Positions 47,108 through 57,065 of a stretch of 64,000 bases of DNA are shown in pieces; position 1 is the first letter of the stretch, and every line of letters starts with the position of its first letter. Under the pieces are notes generated by a model, which was given only the letters and a program-made list of their open reading frames with translations, did no database searches and had not been told where the DNA came from. The stretch spans positions 62,001-126,000 of the forward strand of contig NZ_FWXH01000005.1 in NCBI RefSeq assembly GCF_900176305.1, given 5' to 3'. Both the position numbers and the translations under genes were made by a program. This DNA is from Clostridium acidisoli DSM 12555. GTDB lineage: Bacteria; Bacillota; Clostridia; Clostridiales; Clostridiaceae.

Positions 47108-47859
47108 ATGTTCCTCCAAGAAGCCATAAAAGGTGACACTAAGGGGGGAAGTAATCCTGAAATTAGTTTAAATCCTAAGTTAAAAAAATATGTTTGTGAT
47201 TCATTTGAAGGTATAGGAAAAGAATCACAAGATAATTTCAATAAATATTTGAGAGAAAATATTTGGTGTAATGAAATGTTATCTAATGCAGATAAGATTG
47301 ATATTATGATAGCTAACTTTCATAAGTTAACCCCAGAACAGAAAGTTAATTTTAATGTTTCAAATGATGTAAGAGTAATTAAAAATGATGAAAAATCTAA
47401 TTGGGGAGAATGGCCAGATATTGATTGGCTGGATTTGCCAGAATTAAATAAAGACACTGCAAAGGATGTATATAATGAGGTGACAGGGAAAATGGATATC
47501 ATTATACACAAAATGAACGTTCTATTTGTTATATTGAAGATGAGTATGCAAGAAATGGCGATCAATTTAATGAGACATATTATAAAGATGCAATTGATAC
47601 TATAAAAGATTTTGATATTGATAATCCAGAAGAATCAGTTAATAAAATAAAAGTGTTAGGTATAAATTTAGAAAAGCTAAATATTGTTATTGGACGAAAA
47701 ACAAATATACCTTTTTCGACGGGTTGTTACTTTGAAGATGGAAATTGAGTTTTGTATGGTGTAGATGAAAGACAAAACTTTTCAATTGTTGAAAAGGGTG
47801 ATGAAGATAGAATCTTTAAGTTTTTATACATGATAACAATGGGGAAAATAGGTAAATAA
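47108..47859 (+). pseudogene. Frameshifted gene of unknown function
   Basis: A frame from 47108 (NPEISLNPKLKKYVCDSFEG ... WGEWPDIDWLDLPELNK) shifts near 47491 into a second frame (NGYHYTQNERSICYIEDEYA ... NIPFSTGCYFEDGN). It then passes a stop at 47746 and ends at 47859 (KGDEDRIFKFLYMITMGK). Composition is steady across the joins, so it was one acidic, soluble protein of about 245 residues. I do not recognise it; cargo of the lost element is one possibility. Confidence 0.55.
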
Positions 47860-47950
47860 ATTTATTGGTGAGATTACATTAATTAATAATGAGTTAAGTT
47901 GAGTGGTAAGTAGGTATAATATCTAGATTGATGTATTAATGTCAATATTA

Positions 47951-48305
<355 letters not shown>

Positions 48306-48311
48306 TCATGA

Positions 48312-48390
48312 TAATAGCTCCATTTGTAATTCCATAATTATTTGGTTTTTTATTATTTTGATTAATTTTATTACAAATCATTTTTATCAC
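48312..48390 (-). pseudogene. Internally deleted copy of the marR gene
   Basis: Three blocks match the marR gene at 36369-36809. Bases 48312-48332 match around 36612-36632, 48331-48373 match around 36724-36766, and 48371-48390 match the 5' end near 36799-36818. The pieces between are deleted. It abuts the IstB fragment. Bases 48391-48637 hold nothing I can support. Confidence 0.75.
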
Positions 48391-48637
48391 TTAGTATTCT
48401 TATATTTATTGGAACAAAATGCTTTTGTAAACATATAATATATATTACCAATCTTTAATTAATATACAAATTAAAGATAAATAGATGTATAAACATTTCA
48501 AGGAACTAAAGCTAGCAGGATGTATTGTGTTAATAAAAATTTATAATACAATGGCGCTTGTAAAAGTTCAACATCGTATTCAGCAAATTTTTGGTGATAA
48601 TCATATTTTAAAAGTTTAAAAGATAAAGGTGAGATAA

Positions 48638-49600
48638 TTGAATAATAAAAAAATTCAAGAATTAAAAACTACAAATATGGGGGGACTTACTGATGTAGCT
48701 GGTATATTAGTTGGAAATGCTGAGGATAAAAGTGGACGTACAGGATGTACAGTGATTCTCTGTCCTAATGGTGCGGTGCCTGGTGTATCTGTAGTTGGAG
48801 GAAACCCTGGAACTCAGCAGACAGATAGCATTCGCCCGGGTAGTAAAGAGGAACCTGTAAAGGCTATTCTCCTTACAGGCGGTAGTAATTTTGGGCTAGC
48901 AGCAGCGAGTGGGGTAACACGTTGGCTCTTTGATCATGGTATTGACTTAGTACCTATAGTACCAACAGCAGTTATTTTCGATCTTGTCTTTGCTAAGGGA
49001 TCAATGCCGCCTAATGCAGATCTTGGATATGCCGCTTGCCAAGCTGCGAATGCTGGTAAAATAGAGGAAGGAAATGTGGGTGCTGGAGCAGGAGCAACTA
49101 TAGGAAAATTCTATGGTAGGCCGATGAAAGGTGGACTAGGTACTGCATCTCTTCGTATTCCTAATGGACCTATAGTAGCTGCACTAGCAGTGGTCAATCC
49201 ACTTGGAGATGTATGGGATCAAGGGAATATCATCGTAGGAGCGTTACGTTCTAATGGAACCTTTGTAAATCAAACCCGAGCGATGTTAGATGGTGTACCA
49301 TCACCGCTTTTTAACCAGACTAGAAACACCACAATCGCTGTAATAGCTACCACTGAACGTTTAAATAAAGCAGAGGCTAGCCGTGTGGCAACACTTGCCC
49401 AAGATGGAATGGCTAGAGCTATATCACCAGTTCATACCCAATGGGATGGTGACACAGTATTCTGTCTTGCCCTAGGTTCTGAGCCTAGTAAACTGACAGG
49501 CGATGCTGCTGTTACGGTAGTTGGTACAGCTGCTGCAATAGTGCTAGAGAGAGCCATTATACGTGGGGCATTGTCAGCACAATGTGTAAGTTACAAATAG
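48638..49600 (+). CDS. P1-family (DmpA/S58) aminopeptidase-like protein
   Basis: A 320-residue Ntn-type hydrolase related to DmpA L-aminopeptidase/D-esterase and beta-aminopeptidases. Blocks: LTDVAGILVGNAED, GCTVILCP, LTGGSNFGLAAASGV, and the autocleavage region RNTTIAVIATTERLNKAEASRVA, where processing would free a threonine at the NT junction; then PVHTQWDGDTVFCLALG. The start is TTG 48638 after AAAGGTGAG. It likely removes N-terminal residues from small peptides or amides. Codon use is a little richer in G/C than its neighbours. Confidence 0.9.
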   Translation: MNNKKIQELKTTNMGGLTDVAGILVGNAEDKSGRTGCTVILCPNGAVPGVSVVGGNPGTQQTDSIRPGSKEEPVKAILLTGGSNFGLAAASGVTRWLFDHGIDLVPIVPTAVIFDLVFAKGSMPPNADLGYAACQAANAGKIEEGNVGAGAGATIGKFYGRPMKGGLGTASLRIPNGPIVAALAVVNPLGDVWDQGNIIVGALRSNGTFVNQTRAMLDGVPSPLFNQTRNTTIAVIATTERLNKAEASRVATLAQDGMARAISPVHTQWDGDTVFCLALGSEPSKLTGDAAVTVVGTAAAIVLERAIIRGALSAQCVSYK

Positions 49601-49671
49601 TAATTATTAATCAGATTCTATAAAAACTAATTTCTAATAGTTATTTTATATGACGGGGGATGATAATTCAA

Positions 49672-51189
49672 ATGGATAATTTCAAATTAGAAGAGTCATT
49701 ACAAAAATGTACAAATAATTATTCAAAGGTGTGGAACTTTGTTTCGGCCCATGACTTGCATCCTATGAAGGTTACCATTAATATGAACAAAGGTGGAACA
49801 GCTCCTGACCTAATATTTGTTTCACCATATACTCTGTATGAGGCAACTATGATTGGTCAAACAGGTGCACTAATTATGGATCAAGCTGGCAACCCAATCT
49901 GGTTTAGACCTCTTAGTAATAGATATATACAGAATTCGGACTTTAGGGTTCAATTTTATAAAGGTAAGCCAGTTCTTACCATGTGGCAGGGAACCATATC
50001 AGGAACTCAGTCTGCAAATCCTAATCTTCCAGCGGGTGATCCTGAACCTGGCGCTTATTTTCAAATTATAAATCAGAATTATAAAATTATTAAGAAGCTT
50101 ATTGCTCAAAAAGGATATACGGCTGATGTGCACGAGTTTACTATTACAAATCGAAATACTGCTTTGTTTACTGCGGTGAAACAAGTTCCAGCAGATCTAA
50201 CACCCTATGGAGGACCAGCAGATGGATACTTTGATAATTATTCTATTCAAGAAGTTGATCTTGAGACCGGCAAGTTGATTTTCTTTTGGAGTGCACTTAA
50301 TCATGTTGATCCGGCAGACTCAATGATTTCTGCATCATCTGCAACTAGTTCTAATAATATTTGGGACTGTTTCCACGTAAATTCAGTTGAAGAGGGATCA
50401 AATAATACACTACTAATTAGAATGCGTAACATGTGGGCTATTTATAATATTGATAAAAAAACAGGGAATATAATTTGGCAACTTGGTGGAAAACAAAGTG
50501 ATTTTACTTTATGTCCAAAAGCTAAATTTTCTTGGCAGCACGATGCCCGTTATAGACAAGGAAAAAGGATAAGTTTGTTCGATGATGGCTGTTGTGCTTC
50601 TGCAAGCTCTCCACCTGAGAGCAAAGCACATGGCTTAATACTTAAGTTGGATTTTCAAAACATGTCTGCAAAGGTAGATCGGGCCTATTATCATGACCCA
50701 ATGTTATATGTTCCAAATCAGGGAAATCTTCAAGAATTATCTAATGGAAATCAATTAGTTGGGTGGGGGCAGGAACCATATGTTTCTGAATTTGCAAATG
50801 CTGGTAATACTGAAAGAGATCCTTCATTAAATTTTTTATATGATATGCAATTTCCTAATCAAAATTTATCTTATAGGGCCTTTAAGAATAAATGGGTAGG
50901 TCTACCACTTTATAAACCTAATATTGCTTTAGAGGCATTTCGTGAAAATTCGGTGATTGTTTATGCATCATGGAATGGTTCAACTGAAACCATAGCTTGG
51001 CAGGTATTAGTTGGGCTAAAACCTAATAGGTTGTCAGTAATTGTAGATAGCACACCTCGTACTGGATTTGAGACAGATATTTATGTCAATTCATGTGCAC
51101 CATATTTCCAAGTGAATGCATTGAATTCATGTGGTGATGTTATTGGTACGTCGCAAATTGTTCACTTAAATGAAAAAGGAGGACAATAG
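49672..51189 (+). CDS. Arylsulfotransferase-like (ASST family) protein
   Basis: A 505-residue protein resembling arylsulfotransferase-type beta-propellers: IMDQAGNPIWFRPL, DVHEFTITNRNTALFTA, WDCFHVNSVEEGSNNTLLI, IIWQLGGKQSDF and SWQHDARYR fit the family's conserved His/Asp blocks. ATG 49660 touches the GGGGGA ribosome site, so ATG 49672 is preferred. No signal peptide is visible, although bacterial ASSTs are often exported. Its substrate is unknown; the tail (SVIVDSTPRTGFETDIYVNS) may be a small beta domain. Confidence 0.8.
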   Translation: MDNFKLEESLQKCTNNYSKVWNFVSAHDLHPMKVTINMNKGGTAPDLIFVSPYTLYEATMIGQTGALIMDQAGNPIWFRPLSNRYIQNSDFRVQFYKGKPVLTMWQGTISGTQSANPNLPAGDPEPGAYFQIINQNYKIIKKLIAQKGYTADVHEFTITNRNTALFTAVKQVPADLTPYGGPADGYFDNYSIQEVDLETGKLIFFWSALNHVDPADSMISASSATSSNNIWDCFHVNSVEEGSNNTLLIRMRNMWAIYNIDKKTGNIIWQLGGKQSDFTLCPKAKFSWQHDARYRQGKRISLFDDGCCASASSPPESKAHGLILKLDFQNMSAKVDRAYYHDPMLYVPNQGNLQELSNGNQLVGWGQEPYVSEFANAGNTERDPSLNFLYDMQFPNQNLSYRAFKNKWVGLPLYKPNIALEAFRENSVIVYASWNGSTETIAWQVLVGLKPNRLSVIVDSTPRTGFETDIYVNSCAPYFQVNALNSCGDVIGTSQIVHLNEKGGQ

Positions 51190-51774
51190 TATCTTCACTA
51201 TATTTGGTGGCTTGATTTTTTTAGCATAATTAATAATGTTAAGAGTCCAATATACATTATGGCTAAAAACGATAATATGCTGGCAATTCTGTGGATACTG
51301 AATAATTTTATCAAAGCACCCTGCTATTTGATATGGAAGAAAAAAAGGCACTCATTCATGCTGCTGTTTTTACAAAAGAAGCTGGATACCCTTTGAGTGA
51401 GGAATTAGGCAATGAAACATCAAAGTTGAAAACGAATTCGAATTAGGAGCAGGCTGTAGCTATTAATTAGAAGGGGGTTAGAGGGATTTTAACAAGGGTC
51501 AGGCAAGACTCAATCATTAATCCAACAAGTTTAAATTCATAAGAAAAAATAGAATATAAGGAAAGATATTCGCAAGGGAAAGGACATAGGTTTTAAGGGA
51601 AATAAAGAGAAGTAATATTGATTAGAGTTTTTTGCAATTACAAAAAAGATTAGTTATGAAAGTGGTAAAGAAAGCCATGATTTTTATGGAAAAACTGTGC
51701 GTAGACTTTTTTGAAACAGCACCGAATAATGTCGGTTTGAAGGTGATTTTTTGAGCAGTCTTTTTTGGAAGTGT
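51190..51774. other. Gene-poor stretch after the arylsulfotransferase-like gene
   Basis: Only short frames: one near 51334 (MEEKKALIHAAVFTKEAGYPL) and one near 51679 (LCVDFFETAPNNVGLKVIF), each broken by stops. They may be scraps of lost genes. No promoter or terminator stands out. Confidence 0.35.
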
Positions 51775-51874
51775 ACAGGAGCTAAGGGATATAGTACCAT
51801 CCATGCAAGGATTGCCAAAGAAGGTGAGCATCCCTTGCAACCGATACGGAGAACCGTACCATAAATAAATGCGA
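51775..51874. repeat. Dispersed palindrome-rich repeat, copy B
   Basis: Shares the 41-base core (51790-51830) with copy A and the flanks AGGAGCTAAGGGA and a following CGGAGA segment. It lacks an insert of about 11 bases present in copy A between AAGGGA and the core. GATACGGAGAACCGTACC may form a small hairpin. Bases 51875-52073 show further short palindromes (GGGCTTTCAGCCC near 51971) but no gene. Confidence 0.7.
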
Positions 51875-52073
51875 ACTTTACTAAAATTGCGCATATAATT
51901 AATATGAAATGACTTACAATAAGTATTTTTTCTTTATGTAAAATTATACATAGGTTATTTCAAGTTCGGAGGGCTTTCAGCCCAGACAGTAACAGACCAT
52001 TGCAGGGCTGAACAAACCACAGTCTAATGGTTATGATTCATATTCACTAATGTAGCGGCTTAGAAGAAAAGAA

Positions 52074-52673
52074 CTAAGATGATTGGAATGAAAATTGTTC
52101 TAAATACTTGGATAAACATTCAATATTAAATTGCATATGCCGATTATTTCCCTCAAGTTTACTTAGCATTATGCCACCTTCTAAGACGGAAAAAATGAAA
52201 GTAGCAAGAGAATCAGTATCAAGATTGGGCTTTAACTCGCCGTTCTGGATACCTTCATATAGAATTCCCTTAATATATTGTAGCATCCTTTCGATACTTT
52301 GTTGGGCTTTCTTTCGTAATTCAGGGTGAGTATCATCACTTTCAACGGCCGTGTTTAATACAGGACATCCTCCGATAAAGGGAGGATGTTCCACAACTTG
52401 CTCATAGACTTTGAATAAGGACATAATCTTACCAATAGCTGATTGTTGTTCTTTTGCGGCTTCGGTAAATTTTTCATTAACAATTCCTACTGCATAATCA
52501 TAGGCCTCAAGCGCAATCTCATCCTTACATGCAAAGTGACGATAAATCCCTCCCCTCTTGATTCCAGTTACTTCAGTAATATCGGAGAGTGAAGATCCTG
52601 CGTAGCCTCGCTGATTAAAAAGTTCAGCAGATTTCTTAATGATATACTTGCGTGTGTTTTCTCCTTTAGTCAT
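52074..52673 (-). CDS. TetR/AcrR-family regulator
   Basis: A 199-residue repressor with the N-terminal TetR helix-turn-helix: TRKYIIKKSAELFNQRGYAGSSLSDITEVTGIKRGGIYRHFACKDE, given here only by its landmarks RGYAGSSLSDI and GGIYRHF. A ligand domain with a TetR_C-like pattern follows (GGCPVLNTAVESDD). ATG 52673 is 4 bases after GGAGGA; TTG 52685 is within that site. It is divergent from the rarD region 290 bases away. Confidence 0.92.
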   Translation of the reverse strand: MTKGENTRKYIIKKSAELFNQRGYAGSSLSDITEVTGIKRGGIYRHFACKDEIALEAYDYAVGIVNEKFTEAAKEQQSAIGKIMSLFKVYEQVVEHPPFIGGCPVLNTAVESDDTHPELRKKAQQSIERMLQYIKGILYEGIQNGELKPNLDTDSLATFIFSVLEGGIMLSKLEGNNRHMQFNIECLSKYLEQFSFQSS

Positions 52674-52887
52674 AATATCCTCCAAGGAATGTAATTATTA
52701 GTAGCTTCATCCTCATTGCACAGTTTATTTTTTATTTAATTTATTATAGCATACCTCCTAATAATTATATAGTTATTACAAAACAGGGGTTATTTCTTCA
52801 GCGAACTTGGCCTTTTAATTCACGAAGCCGCTTCTGTAATTAGATATAATAAAAAATGTCCATAACACAAAAAATATGAATATAAAG

Positions 52888-52954
52888 TTGAACTTTTTTC
52901 ATAATTGTGTTATTATGTTTAAAAAGATACCGTTCGATATCTTTTTAAACATAA
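52888..52954 (+). promoter_or_regulatory. Promoter with 17-bp perfect operator palindrome
   Basis: TTGAAC (52888-52893) and TATTAT (52911-52916) with 17 bases between. A 17-bp perfect inverted repeat with an 8-base loop (52913-52929, 52938-52954) overlaps the -10 and the likely transcription start, directly before an AAAGGAG site. Its place fits a repressor operator better than a terminator, as no T run follows. Confidence 0.75.
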
Positions 52955-52963
52955 CAAAAGGAG

Positions 52964-53062
52964 TTGAAGATAATAAACGACACATGGTTTAAAGAACGTA
53001 AATATGCTTTGTGGATTATCGGCTTTATTGGAGCACTATTATGTTCCATTATGGCTAGATAA
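52964..53062 (+). CDS. Possible small membrane protein upstream of rarD
   Basis: A 32-codon frame, NDTWFKERKYALWIIGF then IGALLCSIMAR, forms a basic patch and one TM. AAAGGAG (52957-52963) precedes it, but the only usual start, TTG 52964, touches that site; ATA 52973 has better spacing. It sits between the operator and rarD. It could be a leader peptide or a small partner protein. Confidence 0.4.
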   Translation: MKIINDTWFKERKYALWIIGFIGALLCSIMAR

Positions 53063-53101
53063 TTTCTAAGTGAAAACAAAGATAGAGGGGGAGGAAAATA
53101 A

Positions 53102-54013
53102 ATGAATAATCGAAATACAGCAGGCGTGATATATGCAATTGCTGCATATTTAGTATGGGGAATTTTACCGATATACTGGAAGCTGTTAGACAATGTATTT
53201 CCAATGGAAGTTTTAGCTCATAGAATTGTATGGTCATTAGTATTTATGTGCATAGTTATTACAGTAACTAAACAATGGGATGAATTTAAGCATATAATTA
53301 AAGATAAAAGACAAATGTTATATATTTTTATTGCATCAATTATGATCACTATTAATTATGGGGTATATATATGGGCTATTAATTCAAATAAAATTATAGA
53401 GGCAAGTCTTGGATATTATATTAATCCCTTATTGGCAGTACTATTGGGAATTATAATTTTTAAGGAAAAAGTGAATTTTTTGACAGGTACAGCACTTATC
53501 GTTGCATTGGTTGGAGTTTTGATAAAAGCTATTCAATATGGTAAAATCCCATGGATTTCTTTAAGTTTAGCTGTTTCCTTTGCACTATATGGTGCAATTA
53601 AGAAGTCTGTAAGTGTAAGTCCTACAGTAGGGATAACGCTTGAAGTAGCTATGATTACTCCTTTTGCGTTAATATATATAGGATTAAGAAATATTAGCGG
53701 AGTTGGTGCATTTAATACGCAAGGGGCATCGATAATCTTTTTACTTATGGGATCTGGAGTAGCTACTGCCGTTCCTTTGCTACTTTTTGCAAGTGGCGCT
53801 AAAAGAATTCCTTTATCATTAATTGGTTTTACACAGTATATTTGTCCAACTATAGTTTTGCTTATTGGAATATTTATGTATAATGAAGGATTTACAACTA
53901 TTGATATGATAGCTTTTGGTTTTATATGGTTGGCTATAGTTATATATTCTTTCTCACAAGTAAGTCTGCGTAAAAATTTGAAAAGTTTAGAGAACATTAA
54001 TAAGATTAGCTAA
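53102..54013 (+). CDS. rarD: RarD-type EamA permease
   Basis: A 303-residue drug/metabolite-transporter superfamily protein with ten hydrophobic segments. The start NTAGVIYAIAAYLVWGILPIYWKLL, ANSNKIIEASLGYYINPLL (here INSNKIIEASLGYYINPLL) and LIGFTQYICPTIVLLIG are RarD hallmarks. GGGGGAGG precedes ATG. RarD proteins were named from chloramphenicol-sensitivity effects, but the physiological cargo is uncertain. Confidence 0.9.
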   Translation: MNNRNTAGVIYAIAAYLVWGILPIYWKLLDNVFPMEVLAHRIVWSLVFMCIVITVTKQWDEFKHIIKDKRQMLYIFIASIMITINYGVYIWAINSNKIIEASLGYYINPLLAVLLGIIIFKEKVNFLTGTALIVALVGVLIKAIQYGKIPWISLSLAVSFALYGAIKKSVSVSPTVGITLEVAMITPFALIYIGLRNISGVGAFNTQGASIIFLLMGSGVATAVPLLLFASGAKRIPLSLIGFTQYICPTIVLLIGIFMYNEGFTTIDMIAFGFIWLAIVIYSFSQVSLRKNLKSLENINKIS

Positions 54014-54034
54014 TAATAGTTAAGTGATTTTTTG

Positions 54035-54066
54035 GAAAAAAGGCATAACAAACTTATGCTTTTTGA
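54035..54066 (+). terminator. Terminator after rarD
   Basis: GCATAA-CAAAC-TTATGC flanked by an A run on the left and TTTTT on the right. Confidence 0.7.
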
Positions 54067-54185
54067 ATTTCATGTTAATTTGGTTAGATTCCTTTGGGAA
54101 TTTAAATAAAAAAAAGTGTAATGTTGGTTAGAAATAGTTCTCTATCAAATGTTACAACTAGATTATACAAGGAGGAAAATAAATT

Positions 54186-55196
54186 ATGGTAGTAAAGGTT
54201 GCAATTAATGGTTTTGGACGCATTGGTAGACTTGCTTTTAGACAAATGTTATCCGCAGAGGGATATGAGGTAGTAGCAATTAATGATTTGACAAGTCCCG
54301 AAATGTTGGCCCATTTATTAAAATATGATTCTGCACAGGGACGCTATGCTTTAGCTGATAAAGTAGAAGCGAAAGAAAGTTCTATTGTAGTAGCGGGAAA
54401 GAAAATTGAAATTTACGCTCAAAAGGATCCTAAAAATCTCCCTTGGAGAAAACTTGATGTAGATGTAGTTTTAGAATGCACAGGCTTTTTTACGTCAAAA
54501 GAAAAAGCAACGGCTCATATTGCAGCAGGAGCTAAAAAAGTAGTTATCTCTGCTCCAGCAGGAAATGATTTACCCACAATTGTTTATGGAGTAAATGAAA
54601 ATATTTTGACAAAGAACGACACGGTCATTTCAGCAGCTTCTTGTACAACAAACTGTTTAGCTTTAATGGTTAATGTACTTGATAAGTTGGCTTCAATTGA
54701 AAAAGGATCCATGACAACAATTCATGCTTATACAGGCGACCAAATGACCCTAGATGGCCCACATGCAAAGGGTAACTTACGAAGAGCACGTGCAGCGGCT
54801 TTAAATATCGTTCCAACTTCAACTGGTGCAGCTAAAGCAATAGGGTTGGTGATTCCTGGATTAGAAGGAAAATTAGACGGCGTATCTCAAAGAGTTCCTG
54901 TTCCAGCCGGATCTATCACTGAATTAGTAGCTGTGGTAAATAAAATTGTAGAGAAAGATGATATAAATACTGCAATGAAAGAGGCAGTTTCCGATTCTTT
55001 TGGATATACAGAAGAACAATTAGTTTCCTCAGATATAATTGGCATAACATATGGTTCATTATTTGATGCTACGCAAACAAAGGTTACTTCACTTTCTGAT
55101 GGAAAGTCCTTAGTGAAGGTTGTGGCATGGTATGATAATGAAAATTCGTATACAAGCCAAATGGTTAGAACAATTAAATATTTTGCCAAATTATAA
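54186..55196 (+). CDS. gap: Glyceraldehyde-3-phosphate dehydrogenase
   Basis: Type I NAD-dependent GAPDH, 336 residues: NAD fold [15 protein letters not shown], catalytic C153 in [45 protein letters not shown] and [13 protein letters not shown]. Clostridia normally carry gap next to pgk and tpi. This copy stands alone in an accessory region, between rarD and element debris, so it is probably a second, acquired or specialised enzyme. AAGGAGG precedes ATG; a terminator lies 130 bases downstream. Confidence 0.96.
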   Translation: MVVKVAINGFGRIGRLAFRQMLSAEGYEVVAINDLTSPEMLAHLLKYDSAQGRYALADKVEAKESSIVVAGKKIEIYAQKDPKNLPWRKLDVDVVLECTGFFTSKEKATAHIAAGAKKVVISAPAGNDLPTIVYGVNENILTKNDTVISAASCTTNCLALMVNVLDKLASIEKGSMTTIHAYTGDQMTLDGPHAKGNLRRARAAALNIVPTSTGAAKAIGLVIPGLEGKLDGVSQRVPVPAGSITELVAVVNKIVEKDDINTAMKEAVSDSFGYTEEQLVSSDIIGITYGSLFDATQTKVTSLSDGKSLVKVVAWYDNENSYTSQMVRTIKYFAKL

Positions 55197-55328
55197 TATA
55201 TGACTTAATAAAAAGTATGTGTTTTATAAATCTTATTATGTATTGTCGATAAAAACATACTGCTGTGCGGTAAATAAAAAATATTATAAATTGGGATTTT
55301 GGCAACATATTGAAAACATAATTAAATC

Positions 55329-55372
55329 AAAAGCACATAAACAGATTAAGCAGTCTGATTATGTGCTTTTTT
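55329..55372 (+). terminator. Terminator downstream of gap
   Basis: A 17-bp stem with one mismatch (55329-55345 with 55354-55370), loop of 8, then TT. Confidence 0.8.
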
Positions 55373-55442
55373 GGAAGTTACGTTGCGGAAAGGGGAGAGA
55401 GGAAAGCCCTCAACCACTTAGTGACGGAAAAGGGGTGAATTT

Positions 55443-55766
55443 ATGCAATCATCTTCTTTTGAAAAGGCATTGGAAGTAGAATTGGAGAACTTTTATAACA
55501 TAGACAAATACCCTAGTGAGTATACGGCATTTAATGTTCTTGGAATGGAAATACAAATAATGGATGAGAAGTTAAGTGAAATTCTAAAAGTGCTACCAGA
55601 TAAGAAAAGAAATATTATATTACTATCATACTTTATGGATATGTCAGATCTAGAAATTGGAAAACTAATGAATCTTGTACGCAGTACAATTTATCGGCAT
55701 AAGACAAGCATACTAAAAGAAATAAAAAAATTGTACAAGGAGGAAGCAGAATATGAAGAAGAATAA
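55443..55766 (+). CDS. Sigma-70 region 4-like protein of an integrative element
   Basis: A 107-residue protein. The C-terminal half is a sigma region 4 helix-turn-helix (LPDKKRNIILLSYFMDMSDLEIGKL, then VRSTIYRHKTSILKEIKK). Small sigma-like proteins of this type are standard in Tn916/Tn1549-family elements, where a gene starting MKK follows with overlap. That gene is here a 14-codon stub, so this is a relic of such an element. AAAGGGGTG precedes ATG. Confidence 0.8.
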   Translation: MQSSSFEKALEVELENFYNIDKYPSEYTAFNVLGMEIQIMDEKLSEILKVLPDKKRNIILLSYFMDMSDLEIGKLMNLVRSTIYRHKTSILKEIKKLYKEEAEYEEE

Positions 55767-55797
55767 AAATCTATCATTTGATATTATTGTAGTTTAG
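55753..55797 (+). pseudogene. Stub of the conjugative-element HTH gene
   Basis: MKKNKNLSFDIIVV then stop, overlapping the sigma-like gene by 14 bases. It matches the expected beginning of the helix-turn-helix protein that follows the sigma gene in Tn916-like elements; the rest is gone. Confidence 0.55.
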
Positions 55798-57065
55798 AGA
55801 TTTAATGCGAAGTATATATTTTATCCTCTTTCCAAAATGCTTATTTAATATCATATGAAAGTTAATCAAATAATTATTGTTTAATATCTAAATGCGATTA
55901 TTGTCAGTTGTGCAGTTTATTTGTACATTGGCGATATATGGATTGAACTCTTTTCTTACGCCAGTACTTTCTGTACTAAAATGTATTGGAAGCATATATT
56001 ATGACTTTATTGATGGTCTATCTTGCTCCATATATTATTACTTTGCCTAATTTGATTTTGTCAGAGGTTGGAGTGGTCGGCATTGGAAGTCAACTATCAG
56101 AAGCACAGGCTGGCGATCCCATAAGATAGAAAATTTTGTGAGGAATTTTGCAAAAGATTGTTATACATGGCAACCGTCGCAAGTTTCAATTGATAGTAGA
56201 AATGAAGCAATTAAAAAATATATTATAGAGGAATTGCAAACTTTAAATGTTGATACAATTTGCAGCGTACCTTTAAAATCAAACTATGAGCCAAATGCAA
56301 AAGAAGATAATGGAACGTGGATGTTGATATTATAGGACAAATCAACGAATTTCTAAAGACATTTTTTAAACTCTATCCAACGGCGACTGAAAATGAATTA
56401 TAAAATTGAGGCATCAGTATCAGTGAAATATCTTGACCAGTAGACAAGGGCAACGCAAATTTCACAGTTTCATATGATTCTAGAAAAAGATATGAATTGG
56501 ATAATGCGACTCCTCTACACATTCACAATGGAGCTTATAATATTTTTAGATTCGATGTGATTTCTGATTATTAAAATAAAGGAGTAGCGGTGCAATCAAT
56601 GGATTATTTAATAAAGGTATTTGAATATCCAAACACGGTGATTCTGAAGTATATGACTTTAAAGTTTTAATCAAATATGCTAAAAAGCAATTATTTTACA
56701 CATAATCAGCTGTAATGACTATTATTAAAAATATTCGTTTGTTTGCTATGAATTTCTAGGAATTTTAGAGAATTTCATGTTGGTGATTTCAGGCGCTAGC
56801 TAACTAATTTTTAGTTCAATGGTTTCATAGATTAAATAGTTATATTTTATCTATGAAACATATTTACTATAAAGAGTTATTTTGTTAGACTTTTATTATG
56901 TATAGATTATATTTAATAGATAAAATATAAATTGAGGGATGAAACATGATGTGAGTCATATTTAGAAATAACAAAGTATAAATAGAATTATGTATAATAA
57001 AGACATTGTGATAGAATTTAAATAAGTTTATGTGGGTTACCATAGGAAAAGAGTGGGATGTGTTA
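55798..57065. other. Degraded coding debris, no intact gene
   Basis: Short frames with protein-like composition appear but end in stops: 56138-56335 (FAKDCYTWQPSQVSIDSRNE) and about 56450-56572 (DNATPLHIHNGAYNIFRFDV). They may be parts of one ruined gene. The last about 300 bases before 57066 are AT-rich and may hold the promoter of the sensor operon; I see no convincing boxes. Confidence 0.4.

Noticed and set aside
51785-51798. GATATAGT in repeat B resembles the S element of group I introns.
   Set aside because: No P, Q or R core elements were found in the right order, and copy A lacks the same extended match.
52913-52954. The long palindrome before rarD as a terminator of an upstream gene.
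   Set aside because: No plus-strand gene ends there, no T run follows, and it overlaps a promoter.
56138-56335. A 65-codon open frame (FAKDCYTWQPSQ).
   Set aside because: It has no ribosome site and is surrounded by other broken frames; probably a fragment.
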